64,000 nucleotides of DNA from Prunus persica (GCF_000346465.2 NC_034014.1:23322522-23386521), one strand, 5' to 3'; counted from the first letter of the stretch, positions 12,388-27,136 are shown. Notes: generated from the sequence alone by a model not told the origin. Numbers and translations: made by a program.

Positions 12388-13777
12388 TCTGGAACTCAAT
12401 GGAGACCCTAAAAACTACCCAGGTAGAGCATGTATAACTACAAGTCCACATCAATAGATACCAACAACAAAGTGATTGCTTTATAACAGGAAAATAAGCA
12501 AAAGGGTTCAATCATTGGAACTTGGAACCCAGATGAAGGATTTAATCAAAGCATTCACATTCAAAGCTAATAAATGCACTCAAATAGAAACATGGGTTGA
12601 AGACAACAATTAAAGTTGTTGATGAATAACAATGCACCATACCTCACAGAGAGGAAGATCTGTCAAGATTGCTTTTGCAATGGACAACGTGAAATTTTCA
12701 TATTCATGAATTTATGTACTGCGAATCTACTCGCATCAACATTCACCAATCGAATTGATAAATTCAAAAGATCAGGTGCCAAATTGTAGCATATAGAAGT
12801 ATCGAATGGGCAATGTGAGATCACTTACCGTTACAGAGTCTGGGTTTGAAGCAAAGGATTGTGTAAAGGCGAAGACCCTTTCACGGTTTTATAATGAAAA
12901 TTGAAATGAAATGAATGCTGCAGAAAAGGGGATGCCGTGTGATTATCGCCGCATGAACCTTTCACTCTTGCTGGCCGTTGTTCGTTACACAAGCTACCAC
13001 TAATTGTATGGGTTTTTTTGAGTAATTTTTTGGAGTACACTTTTTTTGTTAAGAGATGCGTTTATCCGCCATCTTGTGAGTAGTTTAATGATGTGGTAGT
13101 CTATGCATATGATATTACATGATTTTAGATTGCGGTTTTTCTCTCTTACATAGGTAAGTATGGTGATTATTTACCACATACGCACATAGATTGTTGCTCG
13201 ATAAGTTTTTCCACATACACGGGTGTTTATGCAAATTTTCCTATCAAAGCCTAATTGTTTTTTTGCACCTTACATAAAAACGATGAGCCGATAAGGAATT
13301 GATAACTCAAGTTGTTAAGAGCTGTTATTTTTTTACACGAGCTCTTGTATTCGGATTTTACCTTCTCTCACTATATATATATATATTTTTTTTATTATTA
13401 AAAAAATAAATTTATAAAACCAAGATGAGTCGTCTTAAAAAATTTGATGATCATTGACATAAAACAAGAAAAAACATGAAGGTAGAAAGAAAAAGCAAGT
13501 GGGACCAATAGGCTTACATGGCCCAGGCCCAGATCCCATCCAGATCCAATTGTGCCTGAGTAAACCTGAAATAGATCCGGTCGAACCGGACGATCAGTAA
13601 ACTGAGGTCTCCTCTCCGAATGAAATAGCCCAAACAAAACCATTCTCAAGCTCTCTGCATTTATCAAGTCAAACGACAACAAATAAACAGAAAAAGCCGC
13701 GCGCCCGCAGAGAGAGAAATTGAGAGAGAGATAGAGAGAGAAGAAAAGAGACCACCAAAGAAACAACAAACTCGGCA

Positions 13778-14728
13778 ATGGACGCTGGAGCGGCGGGCGT
13801 GGGTCTCGCCGCAGCCGCCGCGGACGATCCGTTCAAGGGATCGCCGTTCGCCGCCGTCTCCGATTGGAGCTACGGTATCTCGCGCCGTTATCAGCATGTG
13901 CTCGACCGTACCACGCCGCACGTGCTGTACCGGTGGCTGGCGTGCCTGGGCGTGGCCTTGGTCTACGTCATCCGCGTGTACCTGGTCCAAGGCTTCTACG
14001 TCGTGTCGTATGGCTTGGGGATCTACATTCTCAACCTTCTCATCGGCTTTCTCTCTCCTCAGGTCGACCCTGAGATCCACGACCTCGCCTCCGACGGCCC
14101 CTCCCTTCCCACCCGCGGATCCGATGAGTTTCGACCCTTCGTTCGCCGCCTCCCCGAATTCAAGTTCTGGTAAATTCCCCCATTTCATTATGTTCTCACC
14201 TTTGGTTTTAAATCGCAATTGCCCTGATTGTGTTTGTTGAATTGCCTTTTAAAGATTGCTTTTTGTTAGTCTCGTATTATAGAATTTGGTTTTGATTTTG
14301 TGGTTCTGTGTGGAAGGTACTCTATCGCGAAGGCATTTTGCATTGCTTTTGTTATGACGTTCTTCAGTGCATTTGATGTACCTGTGTTCTGGCCTATACT
14401 TCTCTTCTACTGGGTGGTGCTCTTCGTTCTCACTATGAGGAGACAGATAGTACACATGATCAAATACAAATACGTTCCCTTCTCCTTTGGGAAACAGGTT
14501 TGCCTTCACCCTCTAAACAAACCCATTTTTTTATTTCAATCATTGATTTCATGCCCATTGTCCTCTGTCTTCCGTGATTCCCATCTTTTTATTTCAATCA
14601 TTGGTTTCATGCCCATTATCCCGTTTCTTCTGTGATTCATATTTGGTTGTTCTGATTTGCAGCGGTACGATGGGAGGAAAGCTTCTTCATCTTCAACAGA
14701 GACCGCAGGCCTCCTCCCCAGGGACTGA
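13778..14728 (+). CDS. RER1: RER1 Golgi-to-ER retrieval receptor
   Basis: Small four-pass membrane protein of the early Golgi that returns ER membrane proteins by COPI vesicles. Exons 13778-14169, 14317-14497 and 14663-14728 give 212 aa. Family marks: [19 protein letters not shown], then [20 protein letters not shown], then [16 protein letters not shown], which spans the first junction (TG/G), then [20 protein letters not shown] and [18 protein letters not shown]. The length suits RER1 (about 190-220). The Ala-rich N-terminus is normal for plant RER1. A GA-rich leader lies at 13711-13760. The gene is divergent from PTEN2, with about 0.7 kb between their 5' ends, and convergent with the DUF247 gene. 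Confidence 0.95.
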
Positions 14729-15763
14729 AATCTTCAGGTACAGTTAATTTTTTTCACTTCTGTTTAAACATAGGTTATAGGTGACAATTTATACTGATAT
14801 ACATCATGATACATTATGTTAAACAGCCAAGGGTTTTTTTGGAAGATATATATGGTGTGGAGGAATCATCTTGAGGAGCTAATTCTGGCATCTTGGATGA
14901 TTTTTTTGGTTCCCCTCGAATATCCCTCTGGACCAGCTTGATTATGTCCCTCTGTAATATTTTGCTTTGGGAAGATGAAGTGGTTGCTGAAGGCCTTTTT
15001 CCATTTTGAGTTCTAGTATAAAGGATCCATTTGTATAGAAGGAACATGCTCTACTTTCCATTGCCAAATAATTAATCCAGTGGCATGTACTTTCATGAGC
15101 TTTTGCAGTGGGAAATTCTAGCCTTCCTCTGCAATTGGGTTATGTCATTTTTAGTTGTACTTTTCATCGTGTACTTTAATCTGGGCTCAATGCAGTTAAT
15201 TTCCTCGGCTTAACACTGAAAATTGTTGTTTATTTGGATTATGCTTCTTTCACATTGCGAGTCTTGTGAGGTATCAATCTAGGTGCCTTTTGCCTCATTG
15301 GTTGTTGTTTATGTTGGAATTGTAATTATTGTCTCTTGTTTGCGGCACAAGAGCTATGCCCAGCTTCTGAACTAGAGATGAAGTTTTACAATTTCTTGAA
15401 GAAGTAGTCATAGACCATTTGTGGGTAATAGTGCTATCATTTTAAAAATTGGAATCATACATAGACTTTGTGTTGTAGTTTGGATGACATTGATACCTTA
15501 GTGGACATTGTTGTGCCGATGATGAAGGGCTTCTTTGAGTTAAAACTTTCTTTCATAATTTATTGCTTCAATTATGAGATCATAGGAATCATATGCATTA
15601 GTTACAATGTGTATCCAAAACAACCTATAAACTTGGTTTGTATAGCATGACTTAGCTTGTAAAAATGGATGAAATCACGGTATTGTATGGAATTTGTGCA
15701 TCGCGACAACACTCACACTCTGCAACCAAAGACTGTAAGAGGAAATGCTTTGGATGATGAACT
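14729..15763. other. RER1 3' region and short intergenic gap
   Basis: No coding exon seen on either strand. The proximal part is probably RER1 3' UTR. The rest separates two convergent genes. Confidence 0.4.
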
Positions 15764-17368
15764 TTAGTTTGGTGGCCTGTAATAGCCATATACTCCGTAG
15801 AAGGTCTGCGCAAAAGTGAGAAACAACAAGACGACAGCGGCAACGAAGGAGAGGGTGGCCCATGGATTGTTGAAGTAGTTATGCTTCAAACTGGCACGCC
15901 AAGCATTCCACCTGTGGTTGTAGTAGCGGTTTACATCCTCCGACAGACGAGAAAGATAACTGTCATTAATATCGAAAACCACCTCTTGACAAAGTCGGTT
16001 AAATAGGTCAGCAACCTCAGCATCGCTGCCAAGCCAGTGCTCAATAATTCCACAATAATGGAGGTACCCCACATCCTGTGGAGAGTTGATCAAGTTGTCC
16101 ATGAAGATCACATAGGAAGTAATGTCATTGCTGCAATCAAGATGACACTGCTCAAACGCAATAAGATTGAGAAAAAGAGACTTGGTTCCATCATGGATCA
16201 AGAGCCTAGGAATTCTTAGAATCCCATTCTCGAACTTGACATCCCAGAACCGATCTGTCTTCCTTTTCTTGAACTTGATCCCAGCCTCCCTAAGCTCTGT
16301 AACACAATGAATCAACTGTTGCCTCCGCTTATCAGCAACCCGATTGGCGTGTGACCATTTCTTGATCCAAACTCTCGGTGTAGGCTGAAGCCCTCTGCGT
16401 AATAGACTTCGCCTGAACACATCAAGGCAATGAAGGCCACCTTGATCAGAGAGTGGATCAAAGGTGTTTGCATATCCAAGTGAAGACTCAAGTTTGCTTC
16501 TATCACTCTTTGTTAACGGCTCATCTGTTGGCATTAAAGGATCAAAAAACCGAAGTGCTAGCTTGGCTACAAGTCCTTTCTGCTCAGGATCTCCAAACTG
16601 CAGCCCCAACAGCCTATCAAGGATGAAAAGTGGAAGCTGATTCTCGAGCATGATCATGTCTCTCTGAATCGAATGCATCGAACCACGCATTGCAAAGATG
16701 GGATCATTTCGAGGGTACCCCAGTTGCTTAAACCCCTCAGCTGCACCACGAAACAGCTCCAGCACAAAGCAACCATCAAGCACCATCATTTCAACAAACT
16801 CATTGCTGCTGATCCCCATTGCAACTGGTCCTTCATAGCAAGCACGGGCCTTCTCTTCAACTTCTTTTATAGAATCCAGATAGAGCTGTATGTTCTGGTT
16901 GTTACGCTTGAGCATGTGGTGAAGCGAACGCCATTTGTGGCGATCCATTTGGCGAAGGCGTCTCCTGCCATGGTGGTAAGGCCCCAATGACACAATCTGA
17001 GGGACAATGGCTTTGTCATCACCTTCTCTTAGGTAATGGGGGACTCTGTAGATGCAGAGCTTTGCCCATGTACCTGCTGCATCGTCTTGACCGGCTTGTT
17101 CAAGTTTGTCTTTGATGTTGATCACCCACTCGGAATCTGGTGACTTCGGTCCATCTTCATATTTTTTATCACCACCATTTTGGATCACAATTTGGAGGGG
17201 CGATGGTTGCTGCTCTTGTTTCTGCACCTGCTGATGAGCTTGTTCTGGCAATTCAATGGATCTGTTTGTGGAGGTAGGAGTTGTTGCAATTCCAGACTCT
17301 ACTGTTTCTCTGAGTTTGACTGTGATGAGGTACCAGCTCAAGAGCTCTTTGTTGAAGACAGCAACCAT
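15764..17368 (-). CDS. DUF247 (UPF0481) membrane-anchored protein
   Basis: Single-exon DUF247 protein of 534 aa. ATG 17368 (MVAVFNKELLSWY) is chosen because the frame upstream has no ATG. Residues 1-100 are a variable Gln-rich leader. DUF247 starts with CIYRVPHYLREGD and PQIVSLGPYHHG, continues with MIMLENQLPLFILDRLL, then LIAFEQCHLDCSNDITSY and HYCGIIEHWLGSD. A C-terminal membrane span (WATLSFVAAVVLLFLTFAQ) precedes a short tail. These proteins have no known enzyme activity; some grass members act in self-incompatibility, but nothing ties this one to that. In Arabidopsis a DUF247 cluster sits between PTEN and 2-ODD genes (from memory), which fits the context here. Confidence 0.93.
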   Translation of the reverse strand: MVAVFNKELLSWYLITVKLRETVESGIATTPTSTNRSIELPEQAHQQVQKQEQQPSPLQIVIQNGGDKKYEDGPKSPDSEWVINIKDKLEQAGQDDAAGTWAKLCIYRVPHYLREGDDKAIVPQIVSLGPYHHGRRRLRQMDRHKWRSLHHMLKRNNQNIQLYLDSIKEVEEKARACYEGPVAMGISSNEFVEMMVLDGCFVLELFRGAAEGFKQLGYPRNDPIFAMRGSMHSIQRDMIMLENQLPLFILDRLLGLQFGDPEQKGLVAKLALRFFDPLMPTDEPLTKSDRSKLESSLGYANTFDPLSDQGGLHCLDVFRRSLLRRGLQPTPRVWIKKWSHANRVADKRRQQLIHCVTELREAGIKFKKRKTDRFWDVKFENGILRIPRLLIHDGTKSLFLNLIAFEQCHLDCSNDITSYVIFMDNLINSPQDVGYLHYCGIIEHWLGSDAEVADLFNRLCQEVVFDINDSYLSRLSEDVNRYYNHRWNAWRASLKHNYFNNPWATLSFVAAVVLLFLTFAQTFYGVYGYYRPPN

Positions 17369-17710
17369 TTTTGGTTGAGAATGAATTCTATGCTGGGCTT
17401 GGTTTGGCTTGGCTTGGATCCTAAGCAATAAAAAGCACAACCTGCAAAAGGGGCAAGACAACTATGAAGGGGTTGAAAATGATGGGGTTGTTGCCAACAT
17501 CATGATATAAATTGGGTTTAGATGATATTTTATTTGATACTTTAATAGACCTAAACCAATTATGCAGACCCTTTAGATGTAATGTTCTATTCTTACTCTC
17601 GTGGTTTATTCTTGTGTCTCTAACTTGTGGGGTATGTTGCCATCATCATATTGTCATGGTAGCTATTTTGAATTTAAGAATTCCCACTAGATCAGATTGA
17701 AAAGGCTCTC

Positions 17711-17726
17711 TAAGGGGGGGGGGGAA
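17711..17726. repeat. poly-G/poly-A tract
   Basis: Ten or so consecutive G bases followed by A bases. Likely length-variable and error-prone in sequencing. Confidence 0.7.
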
Positions 17727-18376
17727 AAAGGATTAAATCATTATTTTAAAAAACCAAATAGAAGTTTAAAATAAGATAATTTTAGACATGAGCACAAAAT
17801 GAATCGGCAGATGACCTATAACACCTAATTTTCCTTTCTTAGAAAAGATTGAGAGGGTTTATTTATGAACTTTAATGGAAGCAAACAAGGTCCTACCACA
17901 AAGTCACACAAGTGGCTGATTAGAAAATGAACCCAAAAGGTTTATGACTTTCTTGCACGTGGTAGAAAGAAGATGGGAGGGATGATATTAATAATTGCCA
18001 GAAACTTCCTGTTCTTGCATTTTTCATGTGGAACAAAGAACATGCACAGAAGAAGTTGACAGAATATTAATATTTAAAACCAAAACAAAGGCTAGTTTGG
18101 TGTTTAATCGTGGCCTCCTTCCACTCTGTTAACAAAGTTGCAAGGAAATGATCTCTGTTATATGCTTTGCAAGTGAAACCAAAATTATATCCATTGCCAG
18201 CTCTGAGAAATTCCAAAGGCCGAAAAGAAAGTGTTGGGAGCCCATGTATTCTCTCTAAACCAAAACCCATGTACTCTTAAAAATCACACAACCCAATCCC
18301 AAAAATGTTTTAAATCATTGGAGGCCTTGATGGGTTTGATGATGCGAGTCGTTCTATGGTGATAGTAGGGTCGTAT
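17727..18376. other. intergenic stretch between the DUF247 and protease genes
   Basis: AT-rich, no supportable gene. Contains short open frames without family resemblance. Confidence 0.35.
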
Positions 18377-18492
18377 ATGGACCATAAATGTGAATTTTCA
18401 TATTAGCCACAAGATTCATCTGAATAATAACTTCACTTAAATTTAATGAAATGATCTTGTGGCTAATATGAACGTCCACATGATAGGTCCAT
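18377..18492. mobile_element. Short fold-back element (MITE-like)
   Basis: The first 40 bases (beginning ATGGACC, containing TTCATATTAGCCACAAGAT) recur in reverse complement at the end (ATCTTGTGGCTAATATGAA then GGTCCAT), with about 40 bases between. The 116-bp unit would form a long hairpin. No target duplication was established. Confidence 0.65.
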
Positions 18493-18859
18493 CAATGACA
18501 TAACACTCTTATTATAGAATTTCGCTTGATGCCTCCAAATCAAACCTCAAGTCATTCCTTTACATGTGACATTTTGATTAATCAAGTGCAAACAATAACA
18601 ACAACACAAGAAACCTACACATAAAAAGTCCCTGGTTTAATCCCAGGACCTAAACTTTCATTGAAATAGGAATTTGGATTGCACCATTATCAGTTTTCCA
18701 AGTGCAATTTCAGTACATAAATCAAACTATTTACAAACAATGGTTTGCCCTAATCAATAAATAACAATAGCCTCGTCATCCTTTTTGTCAACATAGACCA
18801 CAAAAAGAAACATCGGGCATGCAAACCCCACAATTTATCCAAAGACCCCATCACCATTT

Positions 18860-20920
<2,061 letters not shown>

Positions 20921-20991
20921 GGTTTGGGAAAGAGGGTGTTGTTTGTGTTTCTCCAAAGAGATGTGTGCAGAAAGGTTAGGGGTCCTTCGGG

Positions 20992-20997
20992 TTTATA
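20992..20997 (-). promoter_or_regulatory. TATA box of the cysteine protease gene
   Basis: TATAAA on the minus strand (CCTTTATAAACCC context), 72 bases upstream of the ATG. That would put transcription start near 20965 and leave a leader of about 45 nt. Confidence 0.6.
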
Positions 20998-21000
20998 AAG

Positions 21001-22865
21001 GAAAAGTCAGGAGAGTTTAATATTCAAGAATATTGGTGTGTCATAAAGGATAAATAATGTTTTCGTGTGAAACTTGTTTTGTGAAAGGGGGAGGATAAAT
21101 TTTTGTGTCCAACTATAAGACCGTCACATGTTATAATATAAGTTGACCATGAGTGTATATTTTAGGGTTATGATTTATAACTGAATACTTTATATTGTTA
21201 AATTATGAATTTTAATCGGTTCTTACCCGAATCAACTTAATCAATAATTCAGATTTTAAAATAAATAAGTTATGTTGTGAGTGTAATAATAAAAGATATT
21301 TGTATGCCATTAATGTAAATAAATGGTATTGGGAAAGGGAGACGAAAGAGGATTGGATGGATTTCAAACTGCCACAGACACACCATGTGAATTTAGTCTG
21401 GTTTGGTCCAACAATGTATGATGTATGGACTGCGGAAGCTGCAATCAATAATAATATTGGGGCTTGGGAACTTGGAATTTGCCAAGTTGAAGGAACTCGT
21501 CTTCCCGTGCAGGCTGCAGGAAATGGGTTTTTGCCACGTTGAATCCACTTACTGGTTAACTTGGAGGTAAGGTTTGCTCCTTCCTCCATCCACCAGTCAA
21601 AGTGCTCGAACAGTGTGCGAACGGGTTAAAGCAGCCTAAAGAAAAGAAAAAGGCCTATCATTTTCTTACCCAAAAAATGGAAAAAGAAAAAGAACAAGTT
21701 TCTTCATCAAGAAGAAGGAAGGAGCATGAGACTGGAAATATAGTTAGATTCATTCATCCATTTTATTATTAAATCCCCAACTACTTAAACGAGTTACATT
21801 GAATCAAATGCGAAGATGATCTAATGGTATTCTTCAAAAATTCATATAAAGTATTGACATTTAATTCATATAAATAAAATAAAAAATCTTCATGGATAAG
21901 TAAGAATTACTTGTATGAGAAGATAATAGAACGCTCCAGCCTCATCAAAATGAATATATGTATATCTCAAACTAGCTCTTTTATGAATTTTCCAAATTCT
22001 ATGGATGGACCATGGTATGGATGGCCCAACTTGATTGTCTGTCTCTCTTTTACTTGCAAGTTGGAAGGTTGAGTCACGTTGTATGGATATGTATATCCAA
22101 CTAACAGTCACTGCCATGAGGTGAGGAAATCAATCAATCAAGCAACTACCCGTCACCCATGACCAATCATATACTGTATACACTCTCTCTCTCTCTCTCC
22201 CTCTTCCCACCATTCCTCTAATAATTACAGCACTCATTAATTCGGCCCATCACACCCGTTATGGAGGTTTTTCAGTTTAACTCCCAAAACGAACTCCTTT
22301 ATACCCATACCTTAATTCTATAAACATGCATGATGACGGAGAGAGAGAGAGAGAGAGAGAGGAGAGTCCTCAATTGTGAAAGTATGTACATAGATTCTAG
22401 TTTTTTTTTTTTTTTTTTTAATTTAATAATTTTAACAAATGATCAAATAATTACAAGATATTTTTATGAATGCACACATTACAAGACTACACTATCACAA
22501 ATCAGATATCGAACTCATAACAAATATATTATTCATGTTATTCCGTGAATATCATAGACTGCAAAACCCCATATTTATACAACACGTTAGAACAATACAT
22601 AGATCCTAATTCGTAATTTTAGAGGGTAAACTAATGTCCATCAAATGGAGAAATACTTGTCAACATGCAACAAGTATCTTACATCCGCTTATATGCAAGA
22701 CACCCTTTGTATGCAATAGGTAGGCAAGTTTTTCTCCTTCGGACAAGAGACGCCTACAGTTAGCGAGCGTTTTTGTTTTTGTTTTTTCCAAAATTGGGCT
22801 TTTTCTTGGAACTTCCAAAGAATGCTATCAGTGAGCCTTTTATTTTGTGACTTCTTAGCAAAAAA
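21001..22865. other. intergenic stretch with simple repeats
   Basis: No gene recognised. A TC-rich microsatellite lies at 22182-22203, a GA microsatellite at 22338-22361 and a T run at 22402-22419. An 80-codon open frame at 21300-21542 and one opposite it match no family I know. Confidence 0.4.
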
Positions 22866-23001
22866 ACTTGTATGAAACGGGGATAGTATTATTTTACTAT
22901 CTTCGGTCAATCACAGACTGTCATGTGAAAAAGTTATCACACGTGATATACCGTGATTGACCGGAGATAACAAAATAGTGTCATCCCTATTTCATACAAG
23001 T
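22866..23001. mobile_element. 136-bp fold-back MITE
   Basis: Starts ACTTGTATGAAACGGGGATA and ends with the imperfect reverse complement (ATCCCTATTTCATACAAGT). The arms are about 58 bases with few mismatches, including CGGTCAATCAC against GTGATTGACCG. The short centre carries TCACACGTGAT. No clear target duplication, so it may be an old insertion. Confidence 0.7.
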
Positions 23002-23672
23002 ATTTCTCCTTCTTTAGGGCTTAATAAAACAAATGGGTCTATCAAATGGATTTTTGTTTTTCTTTTGGGTGCGTACAAAACAAAGGGATAATGAAATGTG
23101 CCCGAGCAAAGGTTTTGCTCTCATTGTCTTTGGGCCATTTATGGACGTGTCACTCTCAGAAAGAATTGCAGATTACCAAGCTTTTGAAATGAACGGAAAG
23201 GCATTGCTCAGTCATGTTGCTTCCAAGTAAAATCACAAAGGCATTGGCTTGAAATGAATGGAAATTTTATTACATTTGGTGATGTATCGTTTCTACGAAA
23301 TCCAACTGAACACAACTCTATAATTCCTATTTAGAAAAATATGTATAAAATTTTGAATACAACTTCCTGCAAGGGAGCAGCAGATCAGATGCAGCACGAC
23401 TCGGTTGATGTACTTTTCTGCAAGAGGCCACAATATCAAGCACCCAAATCCCCAAAAGAAACAAAGAATTGTGAAACTACTCAAATGCACATATCAACTG
23501 ACTCCCTATTACAGGTGCCTAACTGTACGTACCCACCGAGAACATTTGCTTTTCTGCCACTTTCAACTAAAATTACCGTGATCCCTCTTCAAATGAATTT
23601 CGTCGATGCTGAAGACCCAAAGAAGTCTCAAATTCACACAACTGTATATTTTGAGCGTCAATCGCATGTGTT

Positions 23673-26600
23673 TCAGTTTTGTTCAGTATGCCTTGCAGTA
23701 GCCTGCATGTCGATCATTTTTGTCTCGCGCTTTCTCTTGCTTCGAGAACTTTTCTTCACTCTGGTTGTTCGAATTTTTGTAGAATGCTTCACTATGCGCT
23801 CTTCAACTCCAGTTTCTACTTTTCCATCAGATGGGAGTTCAGGAGGAGCATCAGGCCATGGAGTACGTTTCGATGGTACAGTAATTTCCAAAGGAGGATC
23901 AATGGTCCATCTGTACAAAACAAAATTCAAACTAATTACTCAAATGGATTGCAGAATAAACATGATGAAAAGCTGACTACAAGGAGAATCAAACATAACT
24001 ATAGATCAAACTATGATGGTTCATGGATGAAAAATATCACACATTTCAAGTGAGATAAATTTCACTATTGACTATCAGATCACTAGAGTTCAACAAAGAA
24101 AGAGGGACAGACCCATGATTTCAGAATGGGGTGGGCTAGATTTACTTAAGGGTGGAGGTTACATTTTGGACTGGGCTAAACCTTAAACCTATATACTAAC
24201 TATACGGATAAAAAGGAACAAAAAATCTCACCTGGGCTTGCCTTGGGACCATAAACCATCAACATCCTTACCCACAATTATCGATTCTTGCTGGGACAAG
24301 GAAATAACAATAATACTAATGTCCTATTAAAGCATTAAAAAAACATAAACTAAATACTAGGTGCAATTGCACAAATTCATAAAGGAGCGAGGTTCAAGTT
24401 TCCAATCAGAATTGCTCTCATGCAACCAATAACTAAACTACCAATAGCTAGGTAAATGGACATCAAATATAAATCCTAGTTTATACGAATAAAATGTTAA
24501 CACAATTATATCTGTAATACTCGAACCATCACATGTGGGCCTCCCCGACCACTGCAGAATTTAAGCAGTAGATTCAAAAGAAATTATAATGTTGCAATAG
24601 GAAAGATTTTTGTTGGTATCCACTGTAACAAGAAACTTAACAATTAAGATGTGGGACAACAATTACATATACTCTGGCATATACACTACCAGCTATGAAA
24701 CAAAACTTTTCTGTCAAACTCATACCACAACCACCACCAGCTATGCATAACCACAATTTTCTCAAATATCAGACACCCCTTCAAAATGTTATGGCATGTT
24801 TACTTAACTAAAACCGGGATGAGAATTAATTTAAATAAGAAGGAACTGGAATAAGTCATTAGTCATTGCCATTAGAATATTTATCAATTGTCTACAATTA
24901 GAATCAGAATAAGACTGATTACCACTGAGATATTTACTAAGTGCAAAACCAAATGGGCTTGTGTTACCAAAATACCTTTCTATAAAATATTTTATATTTT
25001 CCTTACCTACTTACTAATAAAATATTTCAAATGCCAAAATTTGCATTTACTGATAATAAGACTATCGGAATACCTAAAAAATACAAAAAACAGATACGCC
25101 ATATGTGCCTTGAATCTAGGTATGGGATTCGAATTTTGGACACAAGTAAATCACCTAAATTGGCTGGCAAATATCTACCTATATCCATAAAAAACTTTCA
25201 CAGATTATCAAGTAGTTTGCCAGCATTGTATATGATAGATAACATATAATAAGTTACTAAGGTATACATCACCCCATTGGGATTTATAAGACATAAAAGG
25301 CAAAAAGGGGAGCATCTTTCAGTGTCACCCCCGAACCTAGCGTGCTGTTCATCAGCAGATCGAGAAATCATACAAGTTATGTAGCACATTCGTACAAAAG
25401 TTCAACAATAGAGCAAGAGCAGCCTAATATGGACAAGTTTAATACTTCCTAACATTTTTTGAGTATATTTAACATGATTCAATAATAATAATGAACAGAC
25501 CCAAGATAATTTGCACAAATGAATAATAGGAGCAACAGATGAAAGAATAACCTGGGAGGAAATTTACTATCGAAACGGGCTTCAACGCGGAGCCACCAGA
25601 TCAAAACTTGCCGCCCACAACTTCCAAGTGGCTCAACCATAGATAGGTCCTTCAACAAGAAAAGAGGACTCCCTATATCCTCATCTGCCCCACCTATACT
25701 ATCTAGATCCTTAACCCACTCTGGTTTATCTTCAGCTCTATTCCAAAGCAACCGGGAATTCAACACAAACCCAGCCCACTCCAGCTTCCTGGGTAGTACG
25801 GGTGCTCTATCATCAATGTAATTTGCACTCTTTCCCACATAGGGCAACGAATTAAAGGTGTGCCAACCAACCAACTTATTGGAGGAGTTACAAGCAGGAC
25901 CTTGAACAGGCATTGATGGGTTCTCCCCATCCTCCTTTTTATGAATCGTGGAGTCAGACAAGTCATATGCATTCTCGGAATGAGCAACTATTCCAACCGA
26001 AACAGCACCAAACCATTTCACGTTCTGCATCTCATCAAAAAGCTCCATGCTGTGCATATTACTATCATCCGCAAACATCACAATCCCATCCAGCTTCTGT
26101 TCTCTCACAATTCTGCTCCATCACACAATCCCAAAAGTCAAATTCATAAACTAAACGCAACCCACAGTTTATAACTAAAGATATCTTCAATTGCTTCATT
26201 CTCACAAAAACTAATAAAAATCCTCAGTCTAATTAGATTATCCACAATCATTTGGTTAAGCTTTTAAGTTTTTTTCTTCCATGAAATTTAACAGCAATCT
26301 TCTGAGAACAATTAACAGAAGTAAATAAACAGACAGCAAGCAACTGAGCTAAAAGCACTCGAGATAAACAAAATGAAGATGAAAAAACTGAGAATTCACC
26401 TCAAAGCATGAAGTCGCATCCGAGCCTCCAACAGGTGACGACCTTCCCAAGTATTGGGCATTCGCTGATCGAACCCAACGTGGATGATCCGAAGCCCCGA
26501 CTTGGAAACAATCGAGGTCGTCTCATTGGTAACCCCACCGGCCTCGACGACGATCCAAACGACGTCGTACGGGACCAGCATAAGCGAATGCATTACGCCA

Positions 26601-27136
26601 GTCAAATGTAGAGCTTGGAAGGTCCGAGCGTAAGTGGGAGTGACGGCGATGACCGTTTTGGGGTTGTTGACTCCGAACTGTCTCCGCTGCTCCCTCTGAA
26701 CCGTCTCAATTATCCGATGCGCCTTCATCGTCTCGGTCGGGTTCGGATGGGGCCAGGGTCTGATTCGGATCCCGTGCCGCCCGACGACGACCCGGCTACT
26801 GGAGCTCGCGGTGGTGGTATTCCTGTTGAGAGTGAACTCGAGGTTCGTGATCGGGTTGGCGGGGAGGTCTAGGGTTCCGGCGAGCTCAGAAGCCGACCGG
26901 AAAGGCACCGGATAGAGATTCGAAGAGGAGGTGGAGAAGAGGAAGAAGAAAACAAGTCGAGAGAAGCGGAAGCCGAGGACGAGACTGATGAGGCAGCAGA
27001 GGCCATGGAGCACGAGCCAGAACACGGTCGCAGGAGACTTAATCACGCCGTCCGACGACGAATCCAACGGCCCTGATCCTCTGAAGCTGTTGCTCCGTCT
27101 GTTGAGGTAGCTCTGCTGCAACGTCGAGAGCTTCAT
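23673..27136 (-). CDS. IRX14: IRX14 xylan synthase subunit (glycosyltransferase family 43)
   Basis: Golgi type II membrane protein of the xylan synthase complex, needed to extend the beta-1,4-xylan backbone of secondary walls. Exons 26400-27136, 25552-26112 and 23673-23910 (phases 2 and 2) give 511 aa, close to Arabidopsis IRX14 (525 from memory). It starts MKLSTLQQSYLNRRSNSFR. The membrane span is within VFWLVLHGLCCLISLVLGF. GT43 landmarks: VVVGRHGIRIRPWPHPNP, VIAVTPTYARTFQALHLTGV, the DxD-like MFADDSNMHSMELFDE, VQGPACNS, LEWAGFVLNSRLLW and VEPLGSCGRQVLIWWLRVEAR. The last exon reads WTIDPPLEITVPSKRTPWPD and ends in a basic tail. It is IRX14 rather than IRX9 by its N-terminus and length. The 1.64-kb second intron holds an exon-like island. 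A GA-rich leader lies at 27140-27180. Confidence 0.95.
24232..24290 (-). other. Possible cassette exon inside IRX14 intron 2
   Basis: A 59-nt block flanked by a good acceptor (TTTCCTTGTCCCAG) and a very good donor (CCCAG/GTGAGA). Joined to exon 2 its frame reaches TAA after four codons, so inclusion would truncate the protein. In another frame it is fully open and in phase with exon 3. It may be a poison exon, an alternative 5' exon or chance. Confidence 0.35.

Noticed and set aside
13664..14240. Open frames on both strands overlapping RER1 exon 1 (184 and 114 codons)
   Set aside because: Shadows of the GC-rich RER1 exon in other frames; the RER1 frame explains the sequence.
21212..21589. 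Overlapping open frames on both strands upstream of the protease gene
   Set aside because: No domain, no splice-supported extension, no codon signal I can trust.
26408..26872. Plus-strand frames within IRX14 exon 1
   Set aside because: Antisense shadows of the IRX14 coding exon.
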